Source of the DNA: Bacteroides acidifaciens
Lineage (GTDB): Bacteria > Bacteroidota > Bacteroidia > Bacteroidales > Bacteroidaceae
Assembly: GCF_903181435.1 (NCBI RefSeq)
Contig: NZ_CAEUHO010000001.1
Coordinates: 1,488,001-1,552,000 of the forward strand
Length of the DNA: 64,000 nt
Direction: 5' to 3'
Below are positions 41,348-48,924 of this stretch, piece after piece. Every line of letters begins with the position of its first letter. The stretch's first letter is position 1. The notes under the pieces are model-generated. The model saw only the letters and a program-made list of their open reading frames with translations. It did not search any database and had not been told where the DNA came from. Position numbers and translations under genes: made by a program.

Positions 41348-41733
41348 AAGAATCTGTACGCATATTCCGTTTTATAGTAATCGGTACGATGAATGCCATC
41401 ATTATGGCATTGGTCGTATGGTTGATGATGAAAGAAATATCATTCAACGGTGACTATATGGTGGCTAATATAACAGCGTACCTGATAGCTCAGATTCATA
41501 ACTTTATCTGGTGCAAATATTGGATATTCCCTGTAGAAAATAAAAAGAACAGTCTTTGGAAACAGATACTACTCTTTTGTTCTGCTTTCGGGTTGGCGTA
41601 TACAGCACAATTCTTATTCCTTATCTTATTAGTGGAAGGATTGGATGTAAATGAATATCTGGCACAGTTCCTGGGTTTATTTGTCTATGGTGGTGCCAAT
41701 TTTCTGGCTAATAAGAAACTGACGTTTCAATAA
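41344..41733 (+). CDS. GtrA-family membrane protein
   Basis: 129 residues with four membrane helices (about 8-26, 36-56, 75-95, 102-122), matching the GtrA-like fold: [30 protein letters not shown], and the closing [12 protein letters not shown]. GtrA proteins are linked to translocation of polyprenyl-phosphate sugars or surface glycan modification. It starts with GTG overlapping the aspS stop (GTGA), so it is translationally coupled to aspS. No glycosyltransferase partner is adjacent. Confidence 0.88.
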   Translation: MKESVRIFRFIVIGTMNAIIMALVVWLMMKEISFNGDYMVANITAYLIAQIHNFIWCKYWIFPVENKKNSLWKQILLFCSAFGLAYTAQFLFLILLVEGLDVNEYLAQFLGLFVYGGANFLANKKLTFQ

Positions 41734-41756
41734 GAAAGAATATATAAAGTTTATAG

Positions 41757-41796
41757 AAAGGGCACAGAGTGTAAATTTATAGTTTACTCTGTGCCC
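41757..41796. terminator. Terminator between the converging GtrA and aguB genes
   Basis: GGGCACAGAG...TAAA and TTTA.CTCTGTGCCC form a long stem at about 41759-41796, followed by TTTCTGTTATTT on the plus strand and an A/T-rich flank on the other. Confidence 0.85.
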
Positions 41797-41828
41797 TTTC
41801 TGTTATTTATATCTGCACGCTTTTCAGC

Positions 41829-42713
41829 TTAATCTAAAAAGCGTTTGGTCAGTCCATCATATTCGTCAATGCGACGGTCGCGTAGGAATGGCCACCAACG
41901 GCGTACGTTTTCCGAGCGTTCCATATCAATCTCCACCACTATATTTTCCGGACGGTTGTTTCCCGCTTGCGCCAGGAATTCTCCTTGCGGACCTGCTACG
42001 AAACTATTTCCCCAGAATAAAATACCGTTGGTTTGCCCTGATGGGTCAGGTTCGTGTCCTACACGGTTGACCGAGATAACAGGAAGCCCATTTGCGACAG
42101 CGTGGGCGCGTTGTGAGATAATCCAGGCATTGAGCTGGCGTGCTTTCTCATCGTCCGTATCGCTGCTTTCCCAACCGATGGCGGTAGGGTAGATTAATAG
42201 TTCCGCACCTTTTAGTGCCATTAAGCGAGCAGCTTCCGGATACCATTGATCCCAGCATACCAGTACGCCCAGCTTTCCTAAAGAGGTCTGAATAGGTTCG
42301 AAGCCTATATCTCCGGGAGTGAAATAGAACTTCTCGTAATATGCGGGATCATCAGGAATATGCATCTTCCGGTATTTACCGGCAATACTTCCATCACGGT
42401 CGAAAACAACGGCAGTGTTATGATAAAGTCCCGGTGCACGTTTCTCAAAAAGAGAGGTCACAAGAACTACTTTATTGGTTGCCGCCAGTTCTGAATAAAA
42501 TCCGGTGGAAGGGCCGGGGATGGGTTCGGCAAGATCGAACAAGTTCGTGTTTTCAGTCTGGCAGAAATAAAGCGAGTTGTGTAATTCTTGAAGCACAATC
42601 AGTTGTGCGCCATGCGCGGCACACGCTTCAATGCTTTTTGCCAGGTTCATCAGGTTTACCCGAATATCAGAAGTGTTGGATTGCTGGATAAGTCCGACTT
42701 TTATCTTTCTCAT
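41829..42713 (-). CDS. aguB: N-carbamoylputrescine amidase
   Basis: 294 residues of the nitrilase superfamily. Catalytic triad in view: Glu in LIVLQELHNSLYF (about 42), Lys in GKYRKMHIPDDP (about 116), and Cys in LGVLVCWDQWYPEAARL (about 153). The family block SFVAGPQGEFLAQAG is near the C-terminus. It hydrolyses N-carbamoylputrescine to putrescine, CO2 and ammonia. The gene lies 28 bases downstream of agmatine deiminase, so the pair converts agmatine to putrescine. Confidence 0.95.
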   Translation of the reverse strand: MRKIKVGLIQQSNTSDIRVNLMNLAKSIEACAAHGAQLIVLQELHNSLYFCQTENTNLFDLAEPIPGPSTGFYSELAATNKVVLVTSLFEKRAPGLYHNTAVVFDRDGSIAGKYRKMHIPDDPAYYEKFYFTPGDIGFEPIQTSLGKLGVLVCWDQWYPEAARLMALKGAELLIYPTAIGWESSDTDDEKARQLNAWIISQRAHAVANGLPVISVNRVGHEPDPSGQTNGILFWGNSFVAGPQGEFLAQAGNNRPENIVVEIDMERSENVRRWWPFLRDRRIDEYDGLTKRFLD

Positions 42714-42741
42714 GATGACTATTTTATTTTAATATACCAAA

Positions 42742-43857
42742 TTATTTTAGAACTCCCATCGGATATTGCATGGTAACACAATGCAAAGAACCATGTTGCT
42801 TGATTAAGGCACGGCAATCTATTCCGATGATTTGATGCTTTGGAAATGCTTGCTGCAAAACTTTTCCGGCTTTCCGGTCATTCTCCGGCTGATTGTATGT
42901 CGGGTAAAGGACAGCCTCATTCAGAATCAGGAAATTGGCGTATGTGGCAGGCAGTCGCTCGCCGTCTTCTTCTATCTTGTCCGCCATGGGTAAAGCCAAT
43001 AGCCGGTAAGGCTCTCCTGCCGATGTTCGGAATGTTTTCAATTGCTCTTCCATGGCAAACAGCGCTTCGTAATGTTCGTCTGCTTCATCCGTACATTTCA
43101 CATATGCAATGGTATCGGTAGAGCAGAAGCGTGCTAAAGTGTCAATATGGCTGTCTGTATCATCCCCTGCGAGATAACCATGATCCAACCAAAGCACCTT
43201 TTGCAGATGGAAGGTCGATTTCAGATATTCTTCTATCTCTACCTGGTTCAGTCTTTCATTTCGCTTGGGAGAAAGCAGACATTCGGAAGTGGTAAGTAAA
43301 GTACCCATTCCGTCACTTTCTATGGAGCCGCCTTCAAGAACAAAGTCCAGACAGTCTATGTAGTGCCCTTTCAAGGCTCCGGCTTCTACGGCTTGTTTTG
43401 TGATTTTGTTATCAAGTTCTGCGGCAAATTTCAACCCCCAGCCGTTGAATGTAAAATCAAGCAGTGAAGGATTGCCCATATCTATCATGGTGATAGCCCC
43501 ATGGTCGCGTGCCCACGTGTCATTGGTAGCGCATTTCAGAAAGCGGACGTTATCCATGTTGACAACAGCACTTATCTGTTTCTTTACTTCTTCAGGTTCG
43601 GGAGTGACTATTAATAATAACTCGCGTTCCGCTATCTCTTTGGCTATTTTGACAAAGCATTCTTGTACTTCTGCCAGCATGTACGCCCAGTCTGTACCGG
43701 CGTGTGGCCATGTCAACTGTATACCACTCTGCGTATGCCATTCGGCGGGTAAATGAGGTGCTCTCATTTCTACCTGCACGGTCATGTTTTTGCCGAAATT
43801 CAACTGCAAATCTTTCTCCGAGCCACTTGGGCTGGGAAGTCCAACCATGATTCCCAT
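42742..43857 (-). CDS. aguA: Agmatine deiminase
   Basis: 371 residues from 43857; an internal Met at 43785 (MTVQVEMRAPHLPAEWHTQS) would give 347 residues and may be the true start, since the family usually begins near PAEWxxQ. Catalytic features: DHGAITMID, FVLEGGSIESDGMGTLLTT, WLDHGYLAGDDTDSHIDTLA, and the nucleophilic Cys in GSLHCVTMQYP (about residue 360). It converts agmatine to N-carbamoylputrescine and ammonia. It forms an operon with aguB. Confidence 0.93.
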   Translation of the reverse strand: MGIMVGLPSPSGSEKDLQLNFGKNMTVQVEMRAPHLPAEWHTQSGIQLTWPHAGTDWAYMLAEVQECFVKIAKEIAERELLLIVTPEPEEVKKQISAVVNMDNVRFLKCATNDTWARDHGAITMIDMGNPSLLDFTFNGWGLKFAAELDNKITKQAVEAGALKGHYIDCLDFVLEGGSIESDGMGTLLTTSECLLSPKRNERLNQVEIEEYLKSTFHLQKVLWLDHGYLAGDDTDSHIDTLARFCSTDTIAYVKCTDEADEHYEALFAMEEQLKTFRTSAGEPYRLLALPMADKIEEDGERLPATYANFLILNEAVLYPTYNQPENDRKAGKVLQQAFPKHQIIGIDCRALIKQHGSLHCVTMQYPMGVLK

Positions 43858-43945
43858 TAGACTATTTATCTATTTAGTTATTTATAAAATCAGTTTATTG
43901 TCTGCGTCAGTCGTCAGTGTGCCTGTTACGCATCATTACGTATTA

Positions 43946-44488
43946 TTATGCATTCGTTTCTTGCTTTGGCTTCCGGTCAAAGAACGGATTCTTGGAGGAT
44001 GCGCTTACCGGAATTGCCATTACCATCTTGCAGTCTTTCAGCCAGTTCAGGCGTTGTGCTGCCAGTCCGGCGGAGAACATCACACGTGTGTCTACACGCA
44101 AATCGGCTGCCGTAGCACAAGCGGAACCTATGGCGATACCTACGTCTATGCTGTTCAATGCGCAGGGAACTCCTTCGGTACGTTCGGCGCAGGTAGTGAA
44201 ACCGCAATGACCGCAGTTTAAGCCTTGTGTCTGCTCGCGTGTTCCTATCAATACAACACATTCGGCACTTAAGATGTTGTCGGCATCACGAAGGAAAAAT
44301 TTCATTCCGTGTTCTTCTACCATAGCTATCATAGTGTCCGATAGTTGTTTAATCTCTTCATCCGTGATTAGTGCCACTTCAATAATATCAATTCCTTTTC
44401 CTTTCGGAGCAGTACGCGCAGCCGTCATCATCTGGCGGGCTACTTGTAGTACATGCTCATGACGGGCATCTCTTTCGTTCAGTATCAT
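43946..44488 (-). CDS. DUF2148 ferredoxin-like cysteine-rich protein
   Basis: 180 residues. Cysteine motif LNCGHCGFTTCAERTEGVPC (about 109-128), followed by GIAIGSACATAADLRVDTRV, is the signature of DUF2148 (4Fe-4S-like domain) proteins. The N-terminus MILNERDARHEHVLQVARQM is helical. Many anaerobes encode one copy; the biochemical role is unknown, probably a cytoplasmic iron-sulfur protein. It lies 88 bases upstream of agmatine deiminase on the same strand and may or may not share a transcript with it. Confidence 0.88.
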   Translation of the reverse strand: MILNERDARHEHVLQVARQMMTAARTAPKGKGIDIIEVALITDEEIKQLSDTMIAMVEEHGMKFFLRDADNILSAECVVLIGTREQTQGLNCGHCGFTTCAERTEGVPCALNSIDVGIAIGSACATAADLRVDTRVMFSAGLAAQRLNWLKDCKMVMAIPVSASSKNPFFDRKPKQETNA

Positions 44489-44618
44489 AACTTTTCTTGA
44501 ATTAATTAGTGAGACAAAGATAAATCAAAATTGGTAAAACGGAGCGAAATGATGAAAGAAATAGGGATATTGGTGGTAAACTTTGTCGACTTAGTGATAG
44601 TAAAGTTAGTGCTGTTGG

Positions 44619-44655
44619 TAATGGGAAAAGCCTAAACGCTTCTCCCATTATTTTT
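44619..44655 (+). terminator. Orphan terminator upstream of array B
   Basis: TAATGGGA plus AAGC (44619-44630) pairs with GCTT..TCCCATTA (44638-44650), followed by TTTTTG on the plus strand. There is no clear plus-strand gene before it; a 28-codon frame (44549-44635) ends in it. In copy A the equivalent position holds the terminator of the HU-related gene, so an HU-like gene may once have stood here. Confidence 0.6.
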
Positions 44656-44683
44656 GACTTTATGTTTGAATTGTGAGAAATCA

Positions 44684-44749
44684 CCATTGCCTGATGGTAA
44701 ATTTGTCGTTGGGAGACGGTGATTTCATCATTGCCTAATGGCGAAATAG
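44684..44749. repeat. Array B: three hairpins at exact 22-bp period
   Basis: Units start at 44684, 44706 and 44728, with palindromes CCATTGCCTGATGG, CGTTGGGAGACG and CATTGCCTAATG. Compared with array A (5033-5098), the arms differ in both halves so that pairing is kept (for example CCGTT/AACGG there, CCAT/ATGG here). The 22-bp spacing is identical. Spacers again contain ATTT and TTTCA. Confidence 0.82.
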
Positions 44750-44868
44750 TATGCAACAGTTAATAAAGAAGACGAATATTTACAAGTAAAATCTAATAAA
44801 TCCCATTTTAATTACTTGGAAATTGATAAAAATATGTCTTTAAAAGTAGGTTGAGTTATACTTTTTCA

Positions 44869-44876
44869 TATCTTTG
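44869..44876 (+). promoter_or_regulatory. -7 element of ncRNA copy B
   Basis: TATCTTTG (TAnnTTTG), ending 10 bases before the 5' arm of the closing helix, as in copy A. Confidence 0.68.
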
Positions 44877-44882
44877 CAATAT

Positions 44883-45196
44883 TTCTCACGCCGATGCCTC
44901 AATTCGTGAGGTTAGGGTGGTGTGGGAAATATATTATTTAAAGAAAGACGTTTACTTGACGTTTTGTCTTTGGCTGTTTGAAACTTCGCAAATTTTAAAT
45001 CGTAGTCAAAACAAAGCAACAGTAGGTGTCTACGGGATGTGTTTATGTCTCTTGTTATATCCTTGTAGGGGTATAATGAGTTGTTATACATATCGGCGTG
45101 GGCTTCTGCGTTGCTCGTTCAACTACGATGGGCAATGCGAAGGCCTCAAACAGCGGGACGAGTAACAGGTACAGATTCCCGCGCTTTTTTCTTTTT
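44883..45196 (+). ncRNA. Structured ncRNA, copy B (about 310 nt)
   Basis: Second copy of the RNA at 5207-5523. Shared structure: closing helix CACGCCGAT (44887-44895) with ATCGGCGTG (45092-45100); CCTCA/TGAGG hairpin; AAAGAC/GTCTTT hairpin; GCGTTGC/GCAATGC hairpin; and terminator GCGGGA (45153-45158)/TCCCGC (45177-45182) with a T-run. The hairpin at about 45055-45076 (TTATATCC/GGGTATAA) replaces GTGTACTTT/AAAGTATAC of copy A: different sequence, same pairing. The last 100 bases are nearly identical between the copies. The 5' end is inferred from the -7 element. No known family recognised. Confidence 0.8.
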
Positions 45197-45220
45197 ATGA
45201 TATATACTTTTCTAATATAT

Positions 45221-45234
45221 GAACCGTTCGGTTC
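45221..45234. promoter_or_regulatory. Conserved palindrome between ncRNA B and its gene cluster
   Basis: GAACCGTTCGGTTC, equivalent to 5551-5564. The difference from copy A lies in the centre and keeps the inverted arms GAACC/GGTTC. Confidence 0.6.
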
Positions 45235-45265
45235 GGGAATCTATCGGACAAAAAAATGAAGTTGT

Positions 45266-46039
45266 ATGCAATATTATTCATTACAAGGACATATTTTGGA
45301 TTCTAAAAGAATTATGGAACCTGTTAAAATGTTTTGGATATTTGAAAAGGAAAATATATATCCAAAAGAAATTAGAGCTTTAAGATTGCTTCTTATGTAT
45401 TATTGGGACAAAATAGCACATTATCCCAATGTTGAGGATTTAAGATTATTGGATACTGAACCTATGAGTTATTATTATACAGTACAACATAGTCTAGATT
45501 GTAAAGAAAATGCTTTTTTAAATGATATATATCATATGTGGCGTGTAATAAGGATAAGTGTTCTAAATTCAAAGTTTAGTTCTCATGAAGTTGATGTCGA
45601 AGATGCATGTAAAGTTTACGATCTCATGATGTCTCAGTTGAGGAGCGTTATATATAATCAAGAAATAGAAATATTTGATTGGTATTATCGTGATGATTTT
45701 TATGAAGAAGCAAATAAAGTCATTGATATTGTAATAAATATGCGATATGATAATAATTCCTGTTTAAGGAAATGGCCATATATAGGTGCGATAGCTTATT
45801 ATTGGGATCTAGTATTTAAAAGACCAATGGAATTAAAAGAATATAAGGAAAAAGATTCTGAATATAAGGCGTTTAAACAACGATATGAGGGCTGGAGTGA
45901 TACTCAATTTATAGATTTCCAACTTACGAATGTAAATCAGAATTATTCTAATATAGAAATGAATATGATGCCTCGTGAAATAGAGTTCATCAAAGACGTA
46001 CTTTACGCTTTAAGAGATATAAAACTCTATGGGTTATGA
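45266..46039 (+). CDS. Hypothetical protein, first gene of cluster B
   Basis: 257 residues, rich in aromatic and charged residues (MQYYSLQGHILDSKRIMEPV start; later EIEIFDWYYRDDFYEEANKV). No signal peptide, membrane span or nucleotide-binding motif is evident; predicted mostly helical. It begins 32 bases after the conserved palindrome, 70 after the ncRNA terminator, and its stop overlaps the next start (ATGATG at 46036). Base composition is markedly AT-rich compared with the core genes. Family not recognised. Confidence 0.65.
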   Translation: MQYYSLQGHILDSKRIMEPVKMFWIFEKENIYPKEIRALRLLLMYYWDKIAHYPNVEDLRLLDTEPMSYYYTVQHSLDCKENAFLNDIYHMWRVIRISVLNSKFSSHEVDVEDACKVYDLMMSQLRSVIYNQEIEIFDWYYRDDFYEEANKVIDIVINMRYDNNSCLRKWPYIGAIAYYWDLVFKRPMELKEYKEKDSEYKAFKQRYEGWSDTQFIDFQLTNVNQNYSNIEMNMMPREIEFIKDVLYALRDIKLYGL

Positions 46040-46638
46040 TGTATATGACAAATTTATCTGATTTACTATTTTCAAATAAAGAGCTAACTTCTGGTATGAT
46101 AGTTGGATCGAGATTGGTAAAAGAGCTTGAAATTTATGGGTTCATTCCATATACAGAAAATGCGAATTCTATACCACTGGATATAAGATTAGGAATAATT
46201 ACATCGGATCGTTTTGTGTATTCAGCAGTACAGTCATCTTCATTATTAGATGAGCCTCCTAAAAAACAACATGTGGTTTTTCCTATTTATAGGAAATTGT
46301 TATGTGATAATATGGAACATGATCTATTATTAGAAAATTTGTATGTTTGTTCTTTGAAGGCTAATTATTATTATAAAGAATTTAGAAATAAAAAACAGGT
46401 TCATTTTCAGCATTTAAAAAAGGCATCTCCCCAAATATCTGTAGATGATTCCTTGCAAATTCATTATAAAACATTGCCTAAAGAAATATTGATGTATAAA
46501 AAAATATCATATTCAATAGATTGTGTATCTGCAGTAGCTCCTTGTTTTTTAGTTGTATGTCGTTTTATAAATTCAGTGACTGGAGGAATTTCGTATACTA
46601 TATATCCTCCTGAAGATTTATTTCCCTTATCTAAATAA
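46036..46638 (+). CDS. Hypothetical protein of cluster B
   Basis: 200 residues, cytoplasmic by composition. The start overlaps the preceding stop by 4 bases, so translation is coupled. Segments such as SGMIVGSRLVKELEIYGFIP and YSIDCVSAVAPCFLVVCRFI look like a mixed alpha/beta domain, without a motif I can name. AT-rich. The next gene follows after five bases. Confidence 0.62.
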   Translation: MMYMTNLSDLLFSNKELTSGMIVGSRLVKELEIYGFIPYTENANSIPLDIRLGIITSDRFVYSAVQSSSLLDEPPKKQHVVFPIYRKLLCDNMEHDLLLENLYVCSLKANYYYKEFRNKKQVHFQHLKKASPQISVDDSLQIHYKTLPKEILMYKKISYSIDCVSAVAPCFLVVCRFINSVTGGISYTIYPPEDLFPLSK

Positions 46639-46643
46639 AAAGA

Positions 46644-47051
46644 ATGGCATATTTTCAACATATAGATGATGAGTTTGACTTTGGAAAATACAAAGGTCTG
46701 TCATTAAGTGATGTAATGGATATCAATCCTGAATACATAATATGGTGTATGATGAATATTTCTAATAACCAATATTGCAGTTTTATTATTACAGATGAAG
46801 CTATGCAAGAATTGAGATCTGTGTATCCAGAATTTCTAATAACTCTAGATTTTGAGGATATGCGAAAAAAACAGTTGTTTAATGATAGTAATGATTCTGA
46901 AGGATGTGATGATTATGATTTTCGTGATGACGAACAGGCTACTTTTGAGTGCTATAATGGATCTTATGCCCAAGATGAGATGGGATATAGTGATGATGAT
47001 ATAGATACTATTTTTGATGGAGAACCTAATGCCTATTGGAATATAGACTAA
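46644..47051 (+). CDS. ExoX-C-like domain protein
   Basis: 135 residues. Residues 5-60 match the domain found at the C-terminus of exonuclease X-like proteins and in small stand-alone proteins: DDEFDFGKYKGLSLSDVMDI followed by NPEYIIWCMMNI (pattern FGKYKGxxLxDVxxxxPxYIxW). The rest is strongly acidic (Asp/Glu-rich, about 85-135), ending in NAYWNID. Such domains are thought to help nucleic-acid-processing enzymes; there is no catalytic exonuclease domain here. It hints that cluster B acts on nucleic acid, but weakly. Confidence 0.72.
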   Translation: MAYFQHIDDEFDFGKYKGLSLSDVMDINPEYIIWCMMNISNNQYCSFIITDEAMQELRSVYPEFLITLDFEDMRKKQLFNDSNDSEGCDDYDFRDDEQATFECYNGSYAQDEMGYSDDDIDTIFDGEPNAYWNID

Positions 47052-47092
47052 TGATTTTTAAGTATTTGGATGATTATTAATTTAATATTATT

Positions 47093-47773
47093 ATGGATAA
47101 AATTTCAATTATAGCTAATAATGCCATTCGCTTTTATGAACAGCGTGATATATATAATTGTATGAACTTGTTGGGAGAACTGTATAATGTAACAGCGCGT
47201 ATAGGTAGTATAGCATTAATTCAGACAGAAGATAAATTTAAAGTTGGTAAATCTTTTTCTTTATTTGCAGTTATGGCTAATGTTTCAGATAAGGACATAT
47301 TGAGTACTGCTGCTGAAAATTCTTTTTATTGTTTATATACAGTATGTAGAGACAATGCGGATTTAAGAGCAGTTGCTGCATATTATATTTGGGCCATTCT
47401 AAAATATGCTCCTGAAACATTGCAGGATAAAATAGAAGAGACGTACATAGCAAATTATTCAAATCATGTAATGCATAATTTTAGACCAGGATTTGGATTT
47501 ATTAATCCATATGGCAATAAATCTACAATTGATAGTGCTATGCAATATGTGGCGTTTTTGAAATCATATTATATAACTCTATTCTATAATCCTAGTAATC
47601 AGCAATTACTATTTAAGGAAAAAGGAATAGTAATGGATGAAGTTTTATATAGCATAAAATCAGAATATAATATGTCACTTATTGAAAAACAAAGTATAGG
47701 AAGTCTTTTCTCTCAACAGCTATTTAATGAAATAGAAGACACTTTGTATAAGGATTATTCATCTCAATATTAA
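47093..47773 (+). CDS. Hypothetical helical protein of cluster B
   Basis: 226 residues, predicted all-helical (NNAIRFYEQRDIYNCMNLLG; later YAPETLQDKIEETYIANYSN). No motifs recognised. It starts 41 bases after the ExoX-C-like gene and ends ten bases before the next, so it is likely in the same operon. AT-rich codon use like its neighbours. Confidence 0.6.
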   Translation: MDKISIIANNAIRFYEQRDIYNCMNLLGELYNVTARIGSIALIQTEDKFKVGKSFSLFAVMANVSDKDILSTAAENSFYCLYTVCRDNADLRAVAAYYIWAILKYAPETLQDKIEETYIANYSNHVMHNFRPGFGFINPYGNKSTIDSAMQYVAFLKSYYITLFYNPSNQQLLFKEKGIVMDEVLYSIKSEYNMSLIEKQSIGSLFSQQLFNEIEDTLYKDYSSQY

Positions 47774-47783
47774 TATTAAAATA

Positions 47784-48110
47784 ATGAACATCTTTGATTA
47801 TTTATTTGGGAAAGAAGGAAGTAAGGACAAAAGTGATAAAGTTCAATTTCAAAGTGATCAGTTTGAAAAGTCGCTAGAATATTCAGCTCCTGTAGAACAG
47901 TGTGTTGTAGAAAGTGTTTCTGATCTAAAGAAGAAAGGAGGCTTAATAGAGACAAAAACATTAGAAGCGGAAGCTATTTATTTAGCTGCATTTCTGTATA
48001 TGAAAAATGATCATGATATTGATTTTGATGTTGACTATTTTTCTGTAGGCTTATTGGATGGTATACCTAGCAAAAACTATCAAGTAGCAGATAAAGTTTT
48101 TTATATATGA
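47784..48110 (+). CDS. Hypothetical protein of cluster B
   Basis: 108 residues. N-terminal MNIFDYLFGKEGSKDKSDK is an amphipathic, basic start. The remainder is acidic, with helix EAEAIYLAAFLYMKNDHDID. The next gene begins inside its stop codon (ATGA at 48107), so the two are translationally coupled. No family recognised. Confidence 0.58.
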   Translation: MNIFDYLFGKEGSKDKSDKVQFQSDQFEKSLEYSAPVEQCVVESVSDLKKKGGLIETKTLEAEAIYLAAFLYMKNDHDIDFDVDYFSVGLLDGIPSKNYQVADKVFYI

Positions 48111-48565
48111 ATCGACATTATCCATCCATTTATGGAATAAGTGAGAAAGAGTATGGGATGCAAGGTTATAAAATGAATATCCAATTGGCTTCTAATTACA
48201 GCTCCTATATTAAAAATTATTTTGTTCATGCTCATAAAATCAGTTTGGCAAAAGATTATATTTTGTTTTCCTCACCGAAAAACTGTTTGTGGAAAGATGG
48301 AGTGAAATCTATTGATAGTTCAACTCAGAGAGACATTTATTATAAAATGGATGATACGAAATTTGAATTAATGATTCCTCCTTTTAATCCTTTGGTACAA
48401 GGTATTATCATTTCTAAAACAGATACTTCAATTAAGTGTCAGTCTAATGATGGTAAGCGTATTTTTATTTTTAAATACAAAGAAAAAATTGTTTCTGAAA
48501 ACCTTCTTGAAATAGATATGTATCGTAATGAAAAAGGAGATATGGTTTCATATCATAAAAAATAA
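48107..48565 (+). CDS. Hypothetical protein, last gene of cluster B
   Basis: 152 residues, start overlapping the preceding stop by four bases. Beta-rich appearance (IIISKTDTSIKCQSNDGKRI, then FIFKYKEKIVSENLLEIDMY). No signal peptide. Family not recognised. The cluster seems to end here, although no strong terminator is seen. Confidence 0.58.
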   Translation: MNRHYPSIYGISEKEYGMQGYKMNIQLASNYSSYIKNYFVHAHKISLAKDYILFSSPKNCLWKDGVKSIDSSTQRDIYYKMDDTKFELMIPPFNPLVQGIIISKTDTSIKCQSNDGKRIFIFKYKEKIVSENLLEIDMYRNEKGDMVSYHKK

Positions 48566-48924
48566 TAGAAGAATTTAGAGCTAATAATTAGAATAAAGAT
48601 TACCGAATTATTGGAATATATTGATGTGTACAAACCATCCGAAATACTTGGTATGTTCCAAAGTAATTTGACTAGCAAAATACACAAGTGCAAAGGTCAT
48701 ATTTTTGAAAGATCGCTATAGTTGTTATTATTGGATTTTTTGTAGAATATGTATTTGATAGAATTCTTTTATTTGCTAACACGGCTTAAATTACATTCTC
48801 TAAAAAATAATTGATTTGTCTGTTTACTTTAAGTCCGATACGAAAAAACTTTCATATCGAACTTTGTGTTATTGGGTGGAAAAGTCTATCTTTGTATCTG
48901 TCAACTCCTAAATAATATGAGTAT
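48566..48924. other. Intergenic region with a decayed reading frame and promoter
   Basis: A start-less plus-strand frame at 48569-48721 encodes ITELLEYIDVYKPSEILGMF followed by QSNLTSKIHKCKGHIFERSL and stop. It looks like a protein fragment (perhaps of a mobile or toxin-antitoxin gene) but I cannot assign it. At 48863-48894 lies a textbook Bacteroides promoter, TTTG, 20 bases, TATCTTTG, driving the ATPase gene at 48925. Confidence 0.5.
48863..48894 (+). promoter_or_regulatory. Consensus promoter of the DUF1703-type gene
   Basis: TTTG at 48863-48866, 20 bases, then TATCTTTG at 48887-48894, in full agreement with the -33/-7 Bacteroides consensus. Confidence 0.8.

Noticed and set aside
44549..44635. 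28-codon plus-strand frame before the orphan terminator
   Set aside because: Too short and of biased hydrophobic composition; it may be a remnant of a lost gene but homology to the HU-related gene is not convincing.
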